The notes beneath the pieces are model-generated. The model saw nothing but the letters and a program-made list of their open reading frames with translations, made no database searches and was not told the DNA's origin. Positions 15,598-22,720 of a stretch of 26,355 bases of DNA are shown here, one piece after another (positions within the stretch are counted from its first letter, which is position 1; the number at the start of each line of letters is the position of its first letter). Source of the stretch: an uncultured Mycoplasmatota bacterium (lineage in GTDB: Bacteria; Bacillota_I; Bacilli_A; RF39; UBA660); contig USIB01000015.1 in the NCBI GenBank assembly GCA_900554615.1, forward strand, positions 1 to 26,355. Reading direction: 5' to 3'. The position numbers and the translations under genes are program-made.

Positions 15598-16596
15598 TTA
15601 TAAACTAAGTAATTTTTTAGCAGTTCTAACCATCTGAGCAGAGTATCCCATTTCGTTATCATACCAAGAAATAACTTTAACCATTTGTTTACCATCATGT
15701 TCTACAACTTTAGTAAGAGATAAATCAGCAAGTGCTCCACATGTCGTACCAATAACATCAGAAGAAACAATCGGATCGCTAGTAGTCATTAAAGTTTCAC
15801 TAGCATTATTTATAAATGCACTATTAATTTCCTCTACAGTAACCTTTTCAGTAAGTTCTAGAGATAAATCAACTAGACTACCATCAGACACAGGTACTCT
15901 AATAGCCCCACCGCTAAGTTTACCATCAAGGCTTGGAATAACTCTTCCAATAGCAGTAGCCGCACCAGTAGAAGTAGGAACAACATTCATTGCACATGCT
16001 CTACCCCTTCTCTCCTTAATACCCTTCTTATGAGAAACATCTAAAGTAACTTGGTCATTAGTATATGCGTGAATAGTGGTCATAAAACCTCTTTCAATAC
16101 CAAAATTATCATCAAGTACTTTAACAATAGGTGCTAAACAGTTAGTAGTACAAGAAGCCGCAGATACAATTTTATCTTCACTAGATAATATATCATCATT
16201 AACATTATAAACAACAGTTTTCATATCTCCCTTACCAGGAGCACTAATAAGAACTTTCTTAGCCCCTGCTAAAATATGTTTCATAGCGTCTTCCTCTTTA
16301 GTAAACTTGCCAGTACACTCAAATACCAAATCAATACCAAGTTCTTTCCAAGGAAGATTACTAGGGTCCATTTCACGATATACTAAAGTTTTCTTACCAT
16401 CTACAATAATACCATCCTCATCAAAAGTAATATTTTTATCATAAGTTCTATGATTAGTATCATACTTAAGTAAGTAAGCAAGTTCTTCACTACTAGATAA
16501 ATCATTAATTGCAACCACATCAAAGAACTTATCTTCTTCCATTAGTCTATATACTAATCTACCAATTCTTCCAAAACCATTTATTGCTATTTTCAT
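15598..16596 (-). CDS. gap: Glyceraldehyde-3-phosphate dehydrogenase, type I
   Basis: This converts glyceraldehyde-3-phosphate, NAD+ and phosphate to 1,3-bisphosphoglycerate in glycolysis. The 332-aa protein has the Rossmann start MKIAINGFGRIGRLVYRLME, the catalytic SAASCTTNCLAP (Cys near 150), TTIHAYTNDQ (His near 177), RRGRACAMNVVPTSTGAA, and ends SWYDNEMGYSAQMVRT. Three ATGs are in frame at 16605, 16602 and 16596. I chose 16596 because the AGGAG site lies 9 nt before it and only 3 nt or less before the others, and because it matches the usual family start. A structured RNA candidate sits about 90 nt upstream. Confidence 0.97.
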   Translation of the reverse strand: MKIAINGFGRIGRLVYRLMEEDKFFDVVAINDLSSSEELAYLLKYDTNHRTYDKNITFDEDGIIVDGKKTLVYREMDPSNLPWKELGIDLVFECTGKFTKEEDAMKHILAGAKKVLISAPGKGDMKTVVYNVNDDILSSEDKIVSAASCTTNCLAPIVKVLDDNFGIERGFMTTIHAYTNDQVTLDVSHKKGIKERRGRACAMNVVPTSTGAATAIGRVIPSLDGKLSGGAIRVPVSDGSLVDLSLELTEKVTVEEINSAFINNASETLMTTSDPIVSSDVIGTTCGALADLSLTKVVEHDGKQMVKVISWYDNEMGYSAQMVRTAKKLLSL

Positions 16597-16687
16597 TTTC
16601 ATCATCTCCTAAGTATATTATATATTATTTTAATGAAAATATAAAATATTTTCTTCACTACTTTACACTTTTTTGATACTTTATTAG

Positions 16688-16776
16688 GAGAAAAAGACTG
16701 GCCGCAACCCTACGGGTCACGACCAGTCATAAAATTATATCCTTTTCCTGTTTCAGAAAGCACTCTCACATTCACT
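16688..16776 (-). ncRNA. Candidate ~90-nt structured RNA with its own promoter
   Basis: A well-formed sigma-A promoter (16783-16811) points at this stretch. No reading frame lies in it. It ends in a much GC-richer hairpin than its surroundings: outer 9-bp stem 16696-16704/16720-16728 (one G-U on the transcribed strand), inner 4-bp stem ACCC/GGGT (16707-16710/16714-16717) around a small internal loop, then TTTTT. A weaker hairpin (CTTTCTG paired with CAGGAAAAG) precedes it. It matches no riboswitch, SRP, 6S or tmRNA core that I know. It could be an independent small RNA or a premature-terminating leader of gap, which starts about 90 nt further on. Confidence 0.5.
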
Positions 16777-16782
16777 ACATAC

Positions 16783-16811
16783 AATATACAACAAAATAAT
16801 ATTAATATCAA
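16783..16811 (-). promoter_or_regulatory. Sigma-A promoter of the candidate small RNA
   Basis: Minus strand TTGATA (16806-16811), 17-nt spacer, TATATT (16783-16788), between the end of the toxin gene and the RNA hairpins. Confidence 0.6.
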
Positions 16812-16847
16812 TAGATTATTCGATAGTTTATTTATTTTTTTTATATA

Positions 16848-17315
16848 CTATTTCAATTCATCAAGCATAATTTGTTTTATTTTATCTATATCTGGAAAAA
16901 ATAGATTTATACCTTGTTTTTTTAATGCTAATAATGAATTAAAGTTTTCTAATATTTCATCCTTTAAATTATCAGCCACTCTAACAGGAGCACCATTAAT
17001 TGTATGAGGATGATCAATATATTTTTCTAATGTTGGAAATGCATTTTGCAATAATATAACTGATTTTTTATTTGCAATTTCACTTATCATTATAGACTTA
17101 CAACTTCCATATTTTTTTATCTTTTGATCTATTATCGGCTGATATTTATTTATTTTACTACTCAAAGGAATAAACCATAATATATCTCTGTCCTTAATAG
17201 TAAAATATGTTGGTCTTGTTTTTCCATTTTCATGATTTATCATTAATCCTTTATCATTTATTTTATCAAAAAAATCATCTTTAATATGATAAATATATCC
17301 TGTTTGCACTTTCAT
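16848..17315 (-). CDS. cptN: Type III toxin, CptN-like (ToxN/AbiQ superfamily endoribonuclease)
   Basis: The 155-aa protein begins MKVQTGYIYHIKDDFFDKIN and continues NHENGKTRPTYFTIKDRDIL, then WFIPLSSKINKYQ, where PLSSK matches the active-site Ser/Lys region of ToxN-type RNases, and ILLQNAFPTLEKYIDHPHTI, which I associate with CptIN family toxins. Such toxins cut cellular RNA and also their own antitoxin RNA into repeats. Upstream lies exactly what the family requires: a promoter, two pseudoknot repeats and an intrinsic terminator that limits toxin expression. The ribosome site AGGAG is 10 nt before the ATG. The family placement (CptN rather than ToxN or TenpN) comes from recalled sequence similarity; the type III assignment is also backed by the RNA. 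Confidence 0.88.
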   Translation of the reverse strand: MKVQTGYIYHIKDDFFDKINDKGLMINHENGKTRPTYFTIKDRDILWFIPLSSKINKYQPIIDQKIKKYGSCKSIMISEIANKKSVILLQNAFPTLEKYIDHPHTINGAPVRVADNLKDEILENFNSLLALKKQGINLFFPDIDKIKQIMLDELK

Positions 17316-17360
17316 TTAACATCAACTCCTCATGTATACCATTTTATCATAAAAGAAAAG

Positions 17361-17387
17361 AAAATTCTATTATATTAATAGAATTTT
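17361..17387 (-). terminator. Terminator between antitoxin RNA and toxin gene
   Basis: Perfect 12-bp stem (17361-17372 with 17376-17387) with a 3-nt loop, followed on the minus strand by CTTTTCTTTT. Type III loci carry such a partial terminator here so that antitoxin RNA is made in excess over toxin mRNA. Confidence 0.85.
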
Positions 17388-17520
17388 CGAACATTTTCGA
17401 CCGAGATCATTTATAACTCGCACCACTCGGAAGCGACTAACATTTCGCAATTGGAATCATTTATAACCCGCACCATCCATAAGCGGCTAACATTTTCACA
17501 TTAAAGCATTTCTTAATTGC
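17388..17520 (-). ncRNA. cptI: Type III RNA antitoxin, CptI-like: two tandem pseudoknot repeats
   Basis: On the minus strand two repeats follow each other, 17495-17446 (50 nt) and 17445-17397 (49 nt), then a partial third AAATGTT. Shared blocks are AAATGTTAG, CGCTT, TGGTGCG and GTTATAAATGAT. Each folds as an H-type pseudoknot in the order stem-1 arm, stem-2 arm, stem-1 arm, stem-2 arm. Stem 1 is CCGC/GCGG in the first unit and TCGC/GCGA in the second. Stem 2 is TGGA/TCCA in the first and CCGAG/CTCGG in the second. The differences keep base pairing, which is direct covariation evidence. The RNA should bind and inhibit the toxin encoded downstream, each repeat being one inhibitory unit. Confidence 0.88.
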
Positions 17521-17526
17521 AATAAT

Positions 17527-17555
17527 AATATACTATATTTTTTTAAAAAAGTCAA
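17527..17555 (-). promoter_or_regulatory. Strong sigma-A promoter of the antitoxin-toxin locus
   Basis: Minus strand TTGACT (17550-17555), 17-nt spacer, TATATT (17527-17532). A start near 17520 puts the first repeat about 25 nt into the RNA. A perfect 9-bp inverted repeat (TAAAGCATT 17502-17510, AATGCTTTA 17554-17562) flanks the promoter. Confidence 0.8.
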
Positions 17556-17679
17556 TGCTTTATCATAATTTCATTTATATTAATATTATATGTGATTAAT
17601 TAAATTATATAGCATTTAATTTTATCCTTTATTAAAACTTTTTATCATCAGTTAAATTATACCAAAACTCAATATTAAT

Positions 17680-18684
17680 CTAAATATCATGCAAACACTT
17701 ATTAATACCATTACCAATAATAGAAGAAAGTTTATCAATAACAAAATCAACTTCCTTAGGAGTAACAATAAAATTATAATTAACAGAAGTAAGGACTTCA
17801 TCAATAAGACTTTTCTTATCATTATCTGATAGTTCACCTATCATACCAAGAATATCTCTTTTTTCTTCCAAACTAAGACTTTTATCCTTAATTTTATTAA
17901 TGTAATTACTTCTACTAAAAATAAGCTTATTCTTACTTTGATTATCCTTAATATAAGAAATATGTTTGAATAAATAATTAATAGTATCATATACAATAAC
18001 AGAAGCCTCAACTACCGTAGGAACACCAATAGCAACAACAGGAGTGCCAAGAGTATCATAACTAACTTCCTTTCTCATATTACCAACACCACTACCAGGA
18101 TGAATACCAGTATCCGTAATTTGAATACTTTTATTAACCCTCTCCATGCTACCAGCAGCAAGAGCATCAATAACAATAACCATATCAGGTTTAACCTCAT
18201 TAACAACAGCCTTAATATAATCACTAGTTTCAATACCAGTACTAGCCATAACACCAGGAGAAAAGCAAGAAACCTTTTTTATTCCCTTACTAACATCTTC
18301 TCCCAAAATAAATAAATGTCTTGTAACAATCAAATTATCAATAACCTTAGGTCCCAAACTATCCGGAGTACTCATATCATTACCAAGACCAATAACAAGA
18401 ATATTATCATTATTCATTGTAAAATCCTTAAGTACTTTAATAAACACATCTTCAATCTTATCACAATTTTCTTTATCTGTTGCATCATCAAATAAAATAG
18501 TAGTATATCTTCCTTTCTTCTTATTAAGAAGTTTACTACTATCATCATCAACAGTAACACTAGTAACAGAAATATCACCAAAATATTCCGTTTTCGTATC
18601 AACAAAATCATCATTATTCGTAATACTTTCAAGTATCAAATCAGTCCTAATATTATACTTATTTAAATCAATCTCATGTCCCAT
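17680..18684 (-). CDS. gpr: Germination protease GPR (spore protease, family A25)
   Basis: GPR degrades the small acid-soluble proteins that protect spore DNA when the spore germinates. The 334-aa protein begins MGHEIDLNKYNIRTDLILES, matching the propeptide start of Bacillus GPR, and has IGLGNDMSTPDSLGP, SPGVMASTGIETSDYIKAVV, VIVIDALAAGSMERVNKSIQ and GIHPGSGVGNMRKE. The Asp residues in NDMSTPDSLGP and VIDALAA correspond to the proposed catalytic region. The start at 18684 has GGTGAGG upstream; a second ATG 12 nt earlier lacks one. It is slightly shorter than the 368-aa Bacillus enzyme. It is divergent from rpsT, as in many Bacilli, and clear evidence of endospore formation. Confidence 0.96.
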   Translation of the reverse strand: MGHEIDLNKYNIRTDLILESITNNDDFVDTKTEYFGDISVTSVTVDDDSSKLLNKKKGRYTTILFDDATDKENCDKIEDVFIKVLKDFTMNNDNILVIGLGNDMSTPDSLGPKVIDNLIVTRHLFILGEDVSKGIKKVSCFSPGVMASTGIETSDYIKAVVNEVKPDMVIVIDALAAGSMERVNKSIQITDTGIHPGSGVGNMRKEVSYDTLGTPVVAIGVPTVVEASVIVYDTINYLFKHISYIKDNQSKNKLIFSRSNYINKIKDKSLSLEEKRDILGMIGELSDNDKKSLIDEVLTSVNYNFIVTPKEVDFVIDKLSSIIGNGINKCLHDI

Positions 18685-18727
18685 ATTCCTCACCATTAAT
18701 ATTTTTTACAAAAAACACCAAAAATAT

Positions 18728-18756
18728 TTGCTTTTTCTATAATTTTTTGGTAAAAT
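18728..18756 (+). promoter_or_regulatory. Sigma-A promoter of rpsT
   Basis: Plus strand TTGCTT (18728-18733), 17-nt spacer, TAAAAT (18751-18756), shortly before a GGAAGGAG ribosome site. Confidence 0.6.
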
Positions 18757-18787
18757 TATAATTAGTTTTGGAAGGAGATGAATTTTT

Positions 18788-19057
18788 ATGGCAAATGTTA
18801 AAAATGCAAAGAAAAAAATAATTCAAATAAGAAAGACAACTTTAGCACATCAACAATTAAAGTCTACTGTTAAAAATGCTATCAAAGAAACAGATAAAGC
18901 CGTACTAGCAGGTAACAAAGACCTAGCGGACAAATCATTAAAGAAAGCAATAAAAGCATTAGATAACGCTAAAGTAAAAGGCTTAGTACATAAAAATAAA
19001 GTTGATAGAGAAAAATCAAGATTAACAAAAAAAGTAAATACAATGGAAGTAAAATAA
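18788..19057 (+). CDS. rpsT: 30S ribosomal protein S20
   Basis: This is a primary 16S rRNA-binding protein of the small subunit. The 89-aa protein is basic and helical, with KNAKKKIIQIRKTTLAHQQL, STVKNAIKE, KDLADKSLKKAIKALDNAKV, and KGLVHKNKVDREKSRLTKKV, the standard S20 end. It has a strong GGAAGGAG site and is the only plus-strand gene seen in the window. Its stop codon touches the stop of the convergent DUF6273-like gene with no gap. Confidence 0.98.
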   Translation: MANVKNAKKKIIQIRKTTLAHQQLKSTVKNAIKETDKAVLAGNKDLADKSLKKAIKALDNAKVKGLVHKNKVDREKSRLTKKVNTMEVK

Positions 19058-19070
19058 TTACTTCTTTTTT
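19046..19070 (+). terminator. Intrinsic terminator of rpsT
   Basis: Perfect 7-bp stem GAAGTAA/TTACTTC (19046-19052 with 19058-19064) with a 5-nt loop, then six Ts. The stem contains the last rpsT codons and the stop of the convergent gene, so both reading frames end inside it. Confidence 0.8.
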
Positions 19071-19909
19071 ATTTTGCATTTACTTAAAACATTATCATAA
19101 TCCCTACTCTGATATATCATATCATTAATCAAATAAGAATTAAGAAAATCACACATCAAAGTATTATCAAAGTTACCATCATAAAACTCCTTAGAATCAA
19201 ACATAATACCAGATAATACAACATTACAAGAAATAATTTTATTATTATCAAAATCAGTAAACCATCTAACAGGCTCAACCCTAATCCAAGCATAACTACC
19301 ACTAGTATAAATAAGACCATTAGATAACCTAGCAAAAATATCATTAAAAGGATTAACCTTACATCTAACATATCTATTACCATTATATAAATACTCAGGA
19401 AGTTTAACATAACTATCATTCATAAAGCAAGTATAACTTCTGTCAGTAACAGTAAGACTCTTACATCTATATAAACTATCTAAAATAGTAGACAAAAAAG
19501 GGTTACAAATAGAATTAGGATATTCTCCAAAAAACAAAAAATCATTTTCCTTACCACTAATAACTCTATCAACAAGAAAATTAGGAATATTATCAAACAA
19601 AATAACTGGTCTAATTCCAATAGAAGAATCATTATGAGAAGTCCAAATACTTCCTCCATCACAATTAATACAATAATTATATCCACTATAACTATTTTGA
19701 AGAAAGTAAGAAGTAGTTCTATTCTTCAAATTCCTCTTACCACTCGCATAAACAAAGTTATTATAAAAAGCCCCATTAACAATAGCAAAGTCACTAGGAG
19801 AACATAAAATAGTATTCTTAAATAAATCATTACAAGAATTACTATATATTAAATTATCTACATAAAAAATATCCCTTTTATCCAAAATAGACATCTTCAT
19901 ATTATTCAT
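19058..19909 (-). CDS. DUF6273-like protein, 283 aa
   Basis: The protein has two similar halves. The first ends SIWTSHNDSSIGIRPVILFD. The second runs FLFFGEYPNSICNP, PEYLYNGNRYVRCKVNPF, SYAWIRVEPVRWFTDFDNNK, SCNVVLSGIMFDSKEF, CDFLNSYLINDMI. The pattern 'FGEYP ... W.rveP.rW ... l.S...L....F ... fLN' and the 'S.GIRPVI.F' ending recur in DUF6273-type proteins of Firmicutes, which often decorate surface or pilin-like proteins. There is no signal peptide here, so this one may be cytoplasmic. The start has GGTGATTTTTA upstream. A second protein of the same kind lies at the right edge. Function unknown. Confidence 0.75.
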   Translation of the reverse strand: MNNMKMSILDKRDIFYVDNLIYSNSCNDLFKNTILCSPSDFAIVNGAFYNNFVYASGKRNLKNRTTSYFLQNSYSGYNYCINCDGGSIWTSHNDSSIGIRPVILFDNIPNFLVDRVISGKENDFLFFGEYPNSICNPFLSTILDSLYRCKSLTVTDRSYTCFMNDSYVKLPEYLYNGNRYVRCKVNPFNDIFARLSNGLIYTSGSYAWIRVEPVRWFTDFDNNKIISCNVVLSGIMFDSKEFYDGNFDNTLMCDFLNSYLINDMIYQSRDYDNVLSKCKIKKK

Positions 19910-19949
19910 TAAAAATCACCACGCCTACATATTATACCATCAAACCAAA

Positions 19950-19976
19950 TAAAAAGAAAGAGAATAATCCCTTTCT
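19950..19976 (-). terminator. Intrinsic terminator of the recD2 operon
   Basis: 8-bp stem AGAAAGGG/CTCTTTCT (19969-19976 with 19955-19962) with one G-U pair and a 6-nt loop, then TTTTTA. The stem starts in the stop codon of the 52-aa gene. Confidence 0.7.
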
Positions 19977-20133
19977 ACATCATATTTTCTAGGTTACTTA
20001 CGGCTTTAGTTTTAGCAGAATTCATTTTTCTTACCATCTTTTTCATATTACCATTCTTTATATTCGTGTATAGAGCGGCACTCCCGACTCCAATACCAAT
20101 TCCCATTAAAGCCATACCTGTCTTAGATTTCAT
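19975..20133 (-). CDS. Small membrane protein of 52 aa downstream of recD2
   Basis: The sequence MKSKTGMALMGIGIGVGSAA, then LYTNIKNGNMKKMVRKMNSA, is one glycine-rich membrane segment followed by a basic amphipathic tail, as in many small YtxH- or DUF3918-like proteins of Firmicutes. The start at 20133 has AAAGGGAGTGATT; the longer frame upstream is not supported. It lies 74 nt after recD2 and before a terminator, so it is likely cotranscribed. Function unknown. Confidence 0.75.
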   Translation of the reverse strand: MKSKTGMALMGIGIGVGSAALYTNIKNGNMKKMVRKMNSAKTKAVSNLENMM

Positions 20134-20207
20134 ATAATCACTCCCTTTAAAATATGATTGGTATATCAAATACCAGTAATATTATTAACATCAATTAAAA
20201 AATTATA

Positions 20208-22391
20208 CTAATTATTATAAAAGTTAATAATAAAATCTTTTAAAGTAGTTTTTCTATTATCAACATAATCATTATTAATACCATAGATAAAAGAATTAGC
20301 CTCTCCTACAACAACAAGACTTTTCTTAGCCCTTGTTACTCCAGTATAAACAAGTTTATTATAAAGCATTCTCTTAAAAGAATTAACAATAGGCATAATA
20401 ACCATATCAAACTCACTACCTTGTGCCTTATGAATACTAATAGCATAACCATGTCTAAAATTAATAAACTTATCAGGAGTATAACTAACAACATTACCAT
20501 CATAGTTAATATTAATTTGATTAATAATCTTTTTATCACTAGAAACAATAATATCATCAATATAACCAATATCTCCATTAAAAACATTATTATCAGGGTC
20601 ATTAACAAGTTGTAATACCTTATCACATTCCCTAAAAGTAACATCTCTAACCCTTACCTCTTTTTTATTATCACTCCTAGGATTAAAAATATTCTGAAGC
20701 ATAACATTAAGATTATCTATACCATTAACAGATTTGTACATAGGAGCAAGAACTTGAACTTCCTTATCGGTATAACCCTTTTTAATAGCTTTTTTAACAA
20801 TTTCCTTAATATAATTACAAGTATTATCATTATCACTACTTACAAATAGATAATCATCTTTTTTAATAAATAAATCCTCACTAATATTCTTATTCTTAAT
20901 ATCATAAGCCAAATTAAGAATATAAGAGCCTTCTGTCTGTCTATATATCTGATTAAGCCTAATAACAGGTAAACAATCACTATCAATAATATCTTTAAGA
21001 ATCTGACCTTCACTAACACTAGGAAGTTGAAAGTAGTCTCCTACCAAAATAAGTTTAGCATCTCTTCTAATTCCCTTAAGTAAAGCATCCATAAGTAAAG
21101 TATCAATCATACTAACCTCATCAACAATAACATACTTATGACCATTAGGAGAATACTCATCAGTAGCAAAAGTATTAGTATCCTTATCCCAACCTAAATA
21201 CTTATGAATAGTACTAGCACTAATACCAGTAGTTTCCATAAGTTTTTTACTAGCCCTACCAGTCGGAGCAAGAAGAGCTATATCATCTTTCTTAATTCTC
21301 TTTTCATTCATAATAATATTAACAATAGCCTTGACAATAGTAGTCTTACCACTACCAGGTCCACCTGTAATAATAGTAATGTTATTATTTACACCAGAAT
21401 AAATAGCCTTTTTCTGTAAATCATCATAAACAATACCATTATCCTTTTCACTATTATTAATATATTTATCAATACTAACATCACTAGTAACAGACATATC
21501 ATTAAGAAAACAAAGTCTCTCACAAATATATAGTTCAGCATCATAAAAATCTTTTAAATAATATCTTTTATCTTTAATAACAATTTTTTTATCTTTAGAA
21601 AGTTTAAGCATTAAATAATCAAGTTTTTCTGAAGAAATACTAACATAACTAGAAAGAGAATTAGATATCTCTTCTAAAAACAAATAAGTATCACCATTAT
21701 TAAAACATAATCCCTTCATAATATAAATAATTAAAGCCTTAATTCTCCTATCGTCATCTTCACGAGTCCCCATACCAAGAGCAATTTCATCAATCTTAAC
21801 AAAAGACATATCATCAGTATCAATAAGACTATATATATCATTATTAACATTATCCAATATTTTATTATTATACTTATTAAGTAAAGAAAGAGAATCCTTC
21901 ATATCAAATCCCATCTTAGTAAGTTCAAGAACAACACTAGAAGTATTCTGATAATCAAGTAAAGTATTATATATCTTATTAATCTTACTTTCTCCAAGCC
22001 TAGGTATCATCTGAAGACAGTCTTTATTTTCAATTATTTTATTAATAGTATCACTACCAAACTTGTCAACAATTCTTCTAGCAGTAACTTCTCCCATTGG
22101 AAATAAATCACTAGATAAAAAAACAACAAGTTCTTCCTCTTTAGTAGGAATATTAACTTCAAAAGAATTAACATTAAACTGAGTACCATACTTATTATGA
22201 GTAACAACATCTCCATGTAAAATATATTCTTTCTTATCACTAAGTTTAGGAAGAACACCAGTAATATGAATCATATCTTTATCATAATCAATATTACTAT
22301 CTTTAATCTTAAAGAGTCCTACCATATAACTATTAATTTCATTACGATATATCTCTTTATATAAAAAACCTTTAATAAAATTATCTTTCAT
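20208..22391 (-). CDS. recD2: RecD2-type 5'-3' DNA helicase (YrrC family)
   Basis: This superfamily 1B helicase acts in replication-fork and mismatch/recombination repair in bacteria without RecBC partners. The 727-aa protein has the RecD2-specific N-terminal region with helix-hairpin-helix motifs (FPMGEVTARRIVDKFG, IPRLGESKINKIYN), Walker A ITGGPGSGKTTIVKAI (near 342), Walker B YVIVDEVSMIDTLLMDALLK (near 418), GDYFQLPSV, IRLNQIYRQ, and C-terminal FRHGYAISIHKAQGSEFDMV and VYTGVTRAKKSLVVVG. I start it at 22391 after GAGG; a start at 22403 lacks a site. The length is normal for the family. Confidence 0.96.
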   Translation of the reverse strand: MKDNFIKGFLYKEIYRNEINSYMVGLFKIKDSNIDYDKDMIHITGVLPKLSDKKEYILHGDVVTHNKYGTQFNVNSFEVNIPTKEEELVVFLSSDLFPMGEVTARRIVDKFGSDTINKIIENKDCLQMIPRLGESKINKIYNTLLDYQNTSSVVLELTKMGFDMKDSLSLLNKYNNKILDNVNNDIYSLIDTDDMSFVKIDEIALGMGTREDDDRRIKALIIYIMKGLCFNNGDTYLFLEEISNSLSSYVSISSEKLDYLMLKLSKDKKIVIKDKRYYLKDFYDAELYICERLCFLNDMSVTSDVSIDKYINNSEKDNGIVYDDLQKKAIYSGVNNNITIITGGPGSGKTTIVKAIVNIIMNEKRIKKDDIALLAPTGRASKKLMETTGISASTIHKYLGWDKDTNTFATDEYSPNGHKYVIVDEVSMIDTLLMDALLKGIRRDAKLILVGDYFQLPSVSEGQILKDIIDSDCLPVIRLNQIYRQTEGSYILNLAYDIKNKNISEDLFIKKDDYLFVSSDNDNTCNYIKEIVKKAIKKGYTDKEVQVLAPMYKSVNGIDNLNVMLQNIFNPRSDNKKEVRVRDVTFRECDKVLQLVNDPDNNVFNGDIGYIDDIIVSSDKKIINQININYDGNVVSYTPDKFINFRHGYAISIHKAQGSEFDMVIMPIVNSFKRMLYNKLVYTGVTRAKKSLVVVGEANSFIYGINNDYVDNRKTTLKDFIINFYNN

Positions 22392-22412
22392 ATAATACCT
22401 CATTTCTAACTA

Positions 22413-22441
22413 ATTATAACAATTTAAAAAGATAAAGTAAA
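22413..22441 (-). promoter_or_regulatory. Sigma-A promoter of recD2
   Basis: Minus strand TTTACT (22436-22441), 17-nt spacer, TATAAT (22413-22418), about 22 nt before the start codon. Confidence 0.65.
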
Positions 22442-22457
22442 TACTATTTTTTATTTT

Positions 22458-22512
22458 CATTATATGCCCATAGTCATATAATGTTATTTATAGCCCAAAG
22501 GTCTATAAATAA
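22458..22512. repeat. Twin-hairpin element 4 (upstream of recD2)
   Basis: Two perfect hairpins abut: CATTATATG/CATATAATG with loop CCCATAGT (22458-22483) and TTATTTATAG/CTATAAATAA with loop CCCAAAGGT (22484-22512). It lies just upstream of the recD2 -35 box. Confidence 0.8.
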
Positions 22513-22566
22513 TCAATTATAATAGTATCTATTCACAGTGAAAACTTTCTTATCAATATTAAAAAA

Positions 22567-22594
22567 ACTAAAAAGAAGATAATCTAGTATCTTC
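22567..22594 (-). terminator. Intrinsic terminator of the CofE-like gene
   Basis: Perfect 7-bp stem GAAGATA/TATCTTC (22588-22594 with 22575-22581) with a 6-nt loop, followed by TTTTAG and more Ts on the minus strand. Confidence 0.7.
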
Positions 22595-22650
22595 CATTAC
22601 AAGTAATAACAATCACCTAATATTAAACAATTTATAATACCCACAAAGTT

Positions 22651-22711
22651 TGTAAGAGAGACAAAATATTTTTGGCTCTCTTACACCTCTCAAAACCATA
22701 GATTTGAGAGG
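22651..22711. repeat. Twin-hairpin element 5 (just after the CofE-like gene)
   Basis: Two perfect hairpins abut: TGTAAGAGAG/CTCTCTTACA (22651-22685), whose 15-nt loop folds further through CAAAA/TTTTG, and CCTCTCAAA/TTTGAGAGG with loop ACCATAGA (22686-22711). It is the most divergent member: the first loop reads AC...GG on the plus strand, so that hairpin may be inverted relative to the others. Confidence 0.7.
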
Positions 22712-22720
22712 AAACAAATA

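Larger units (their letters stand above)
22392..22720. other. Gene-free region of about 330 bp holding hairpin elements
   Basis: No reading frame is credible here. It holds the recD2 promoter (22413-22441), two twin-hairpin elements (22458-22512 and 22651-22711) and, between them, the terminator of the CofE-like gene (22575-22594). Confidence 0.8.

Noticed and set aside
16848..17315. MazF/PemK-type type II toxin
   Set aside because: No antitoxin protein gene lies upstream or downstream, and the PLSSK and RPTYF motifs with the RNA repeats fit the type III ToxN/CptN group.
17388..17520. Two regularly spaced repeats that might be a tiny CRISPR array
   Set aside because: There are only two units, similarity runs through the whole 50-nt unit without unique spacers, and the differences are compensatory in pseudoknot stems; a type III antitoxin explains them better.
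17598..17621. AT-only stem AATTAAAT/ATTTAATT as a gpr terminator
   Set aside because: There is no T-run after it on the minus strand and every base pair is A-T, so it is expected by chance here.
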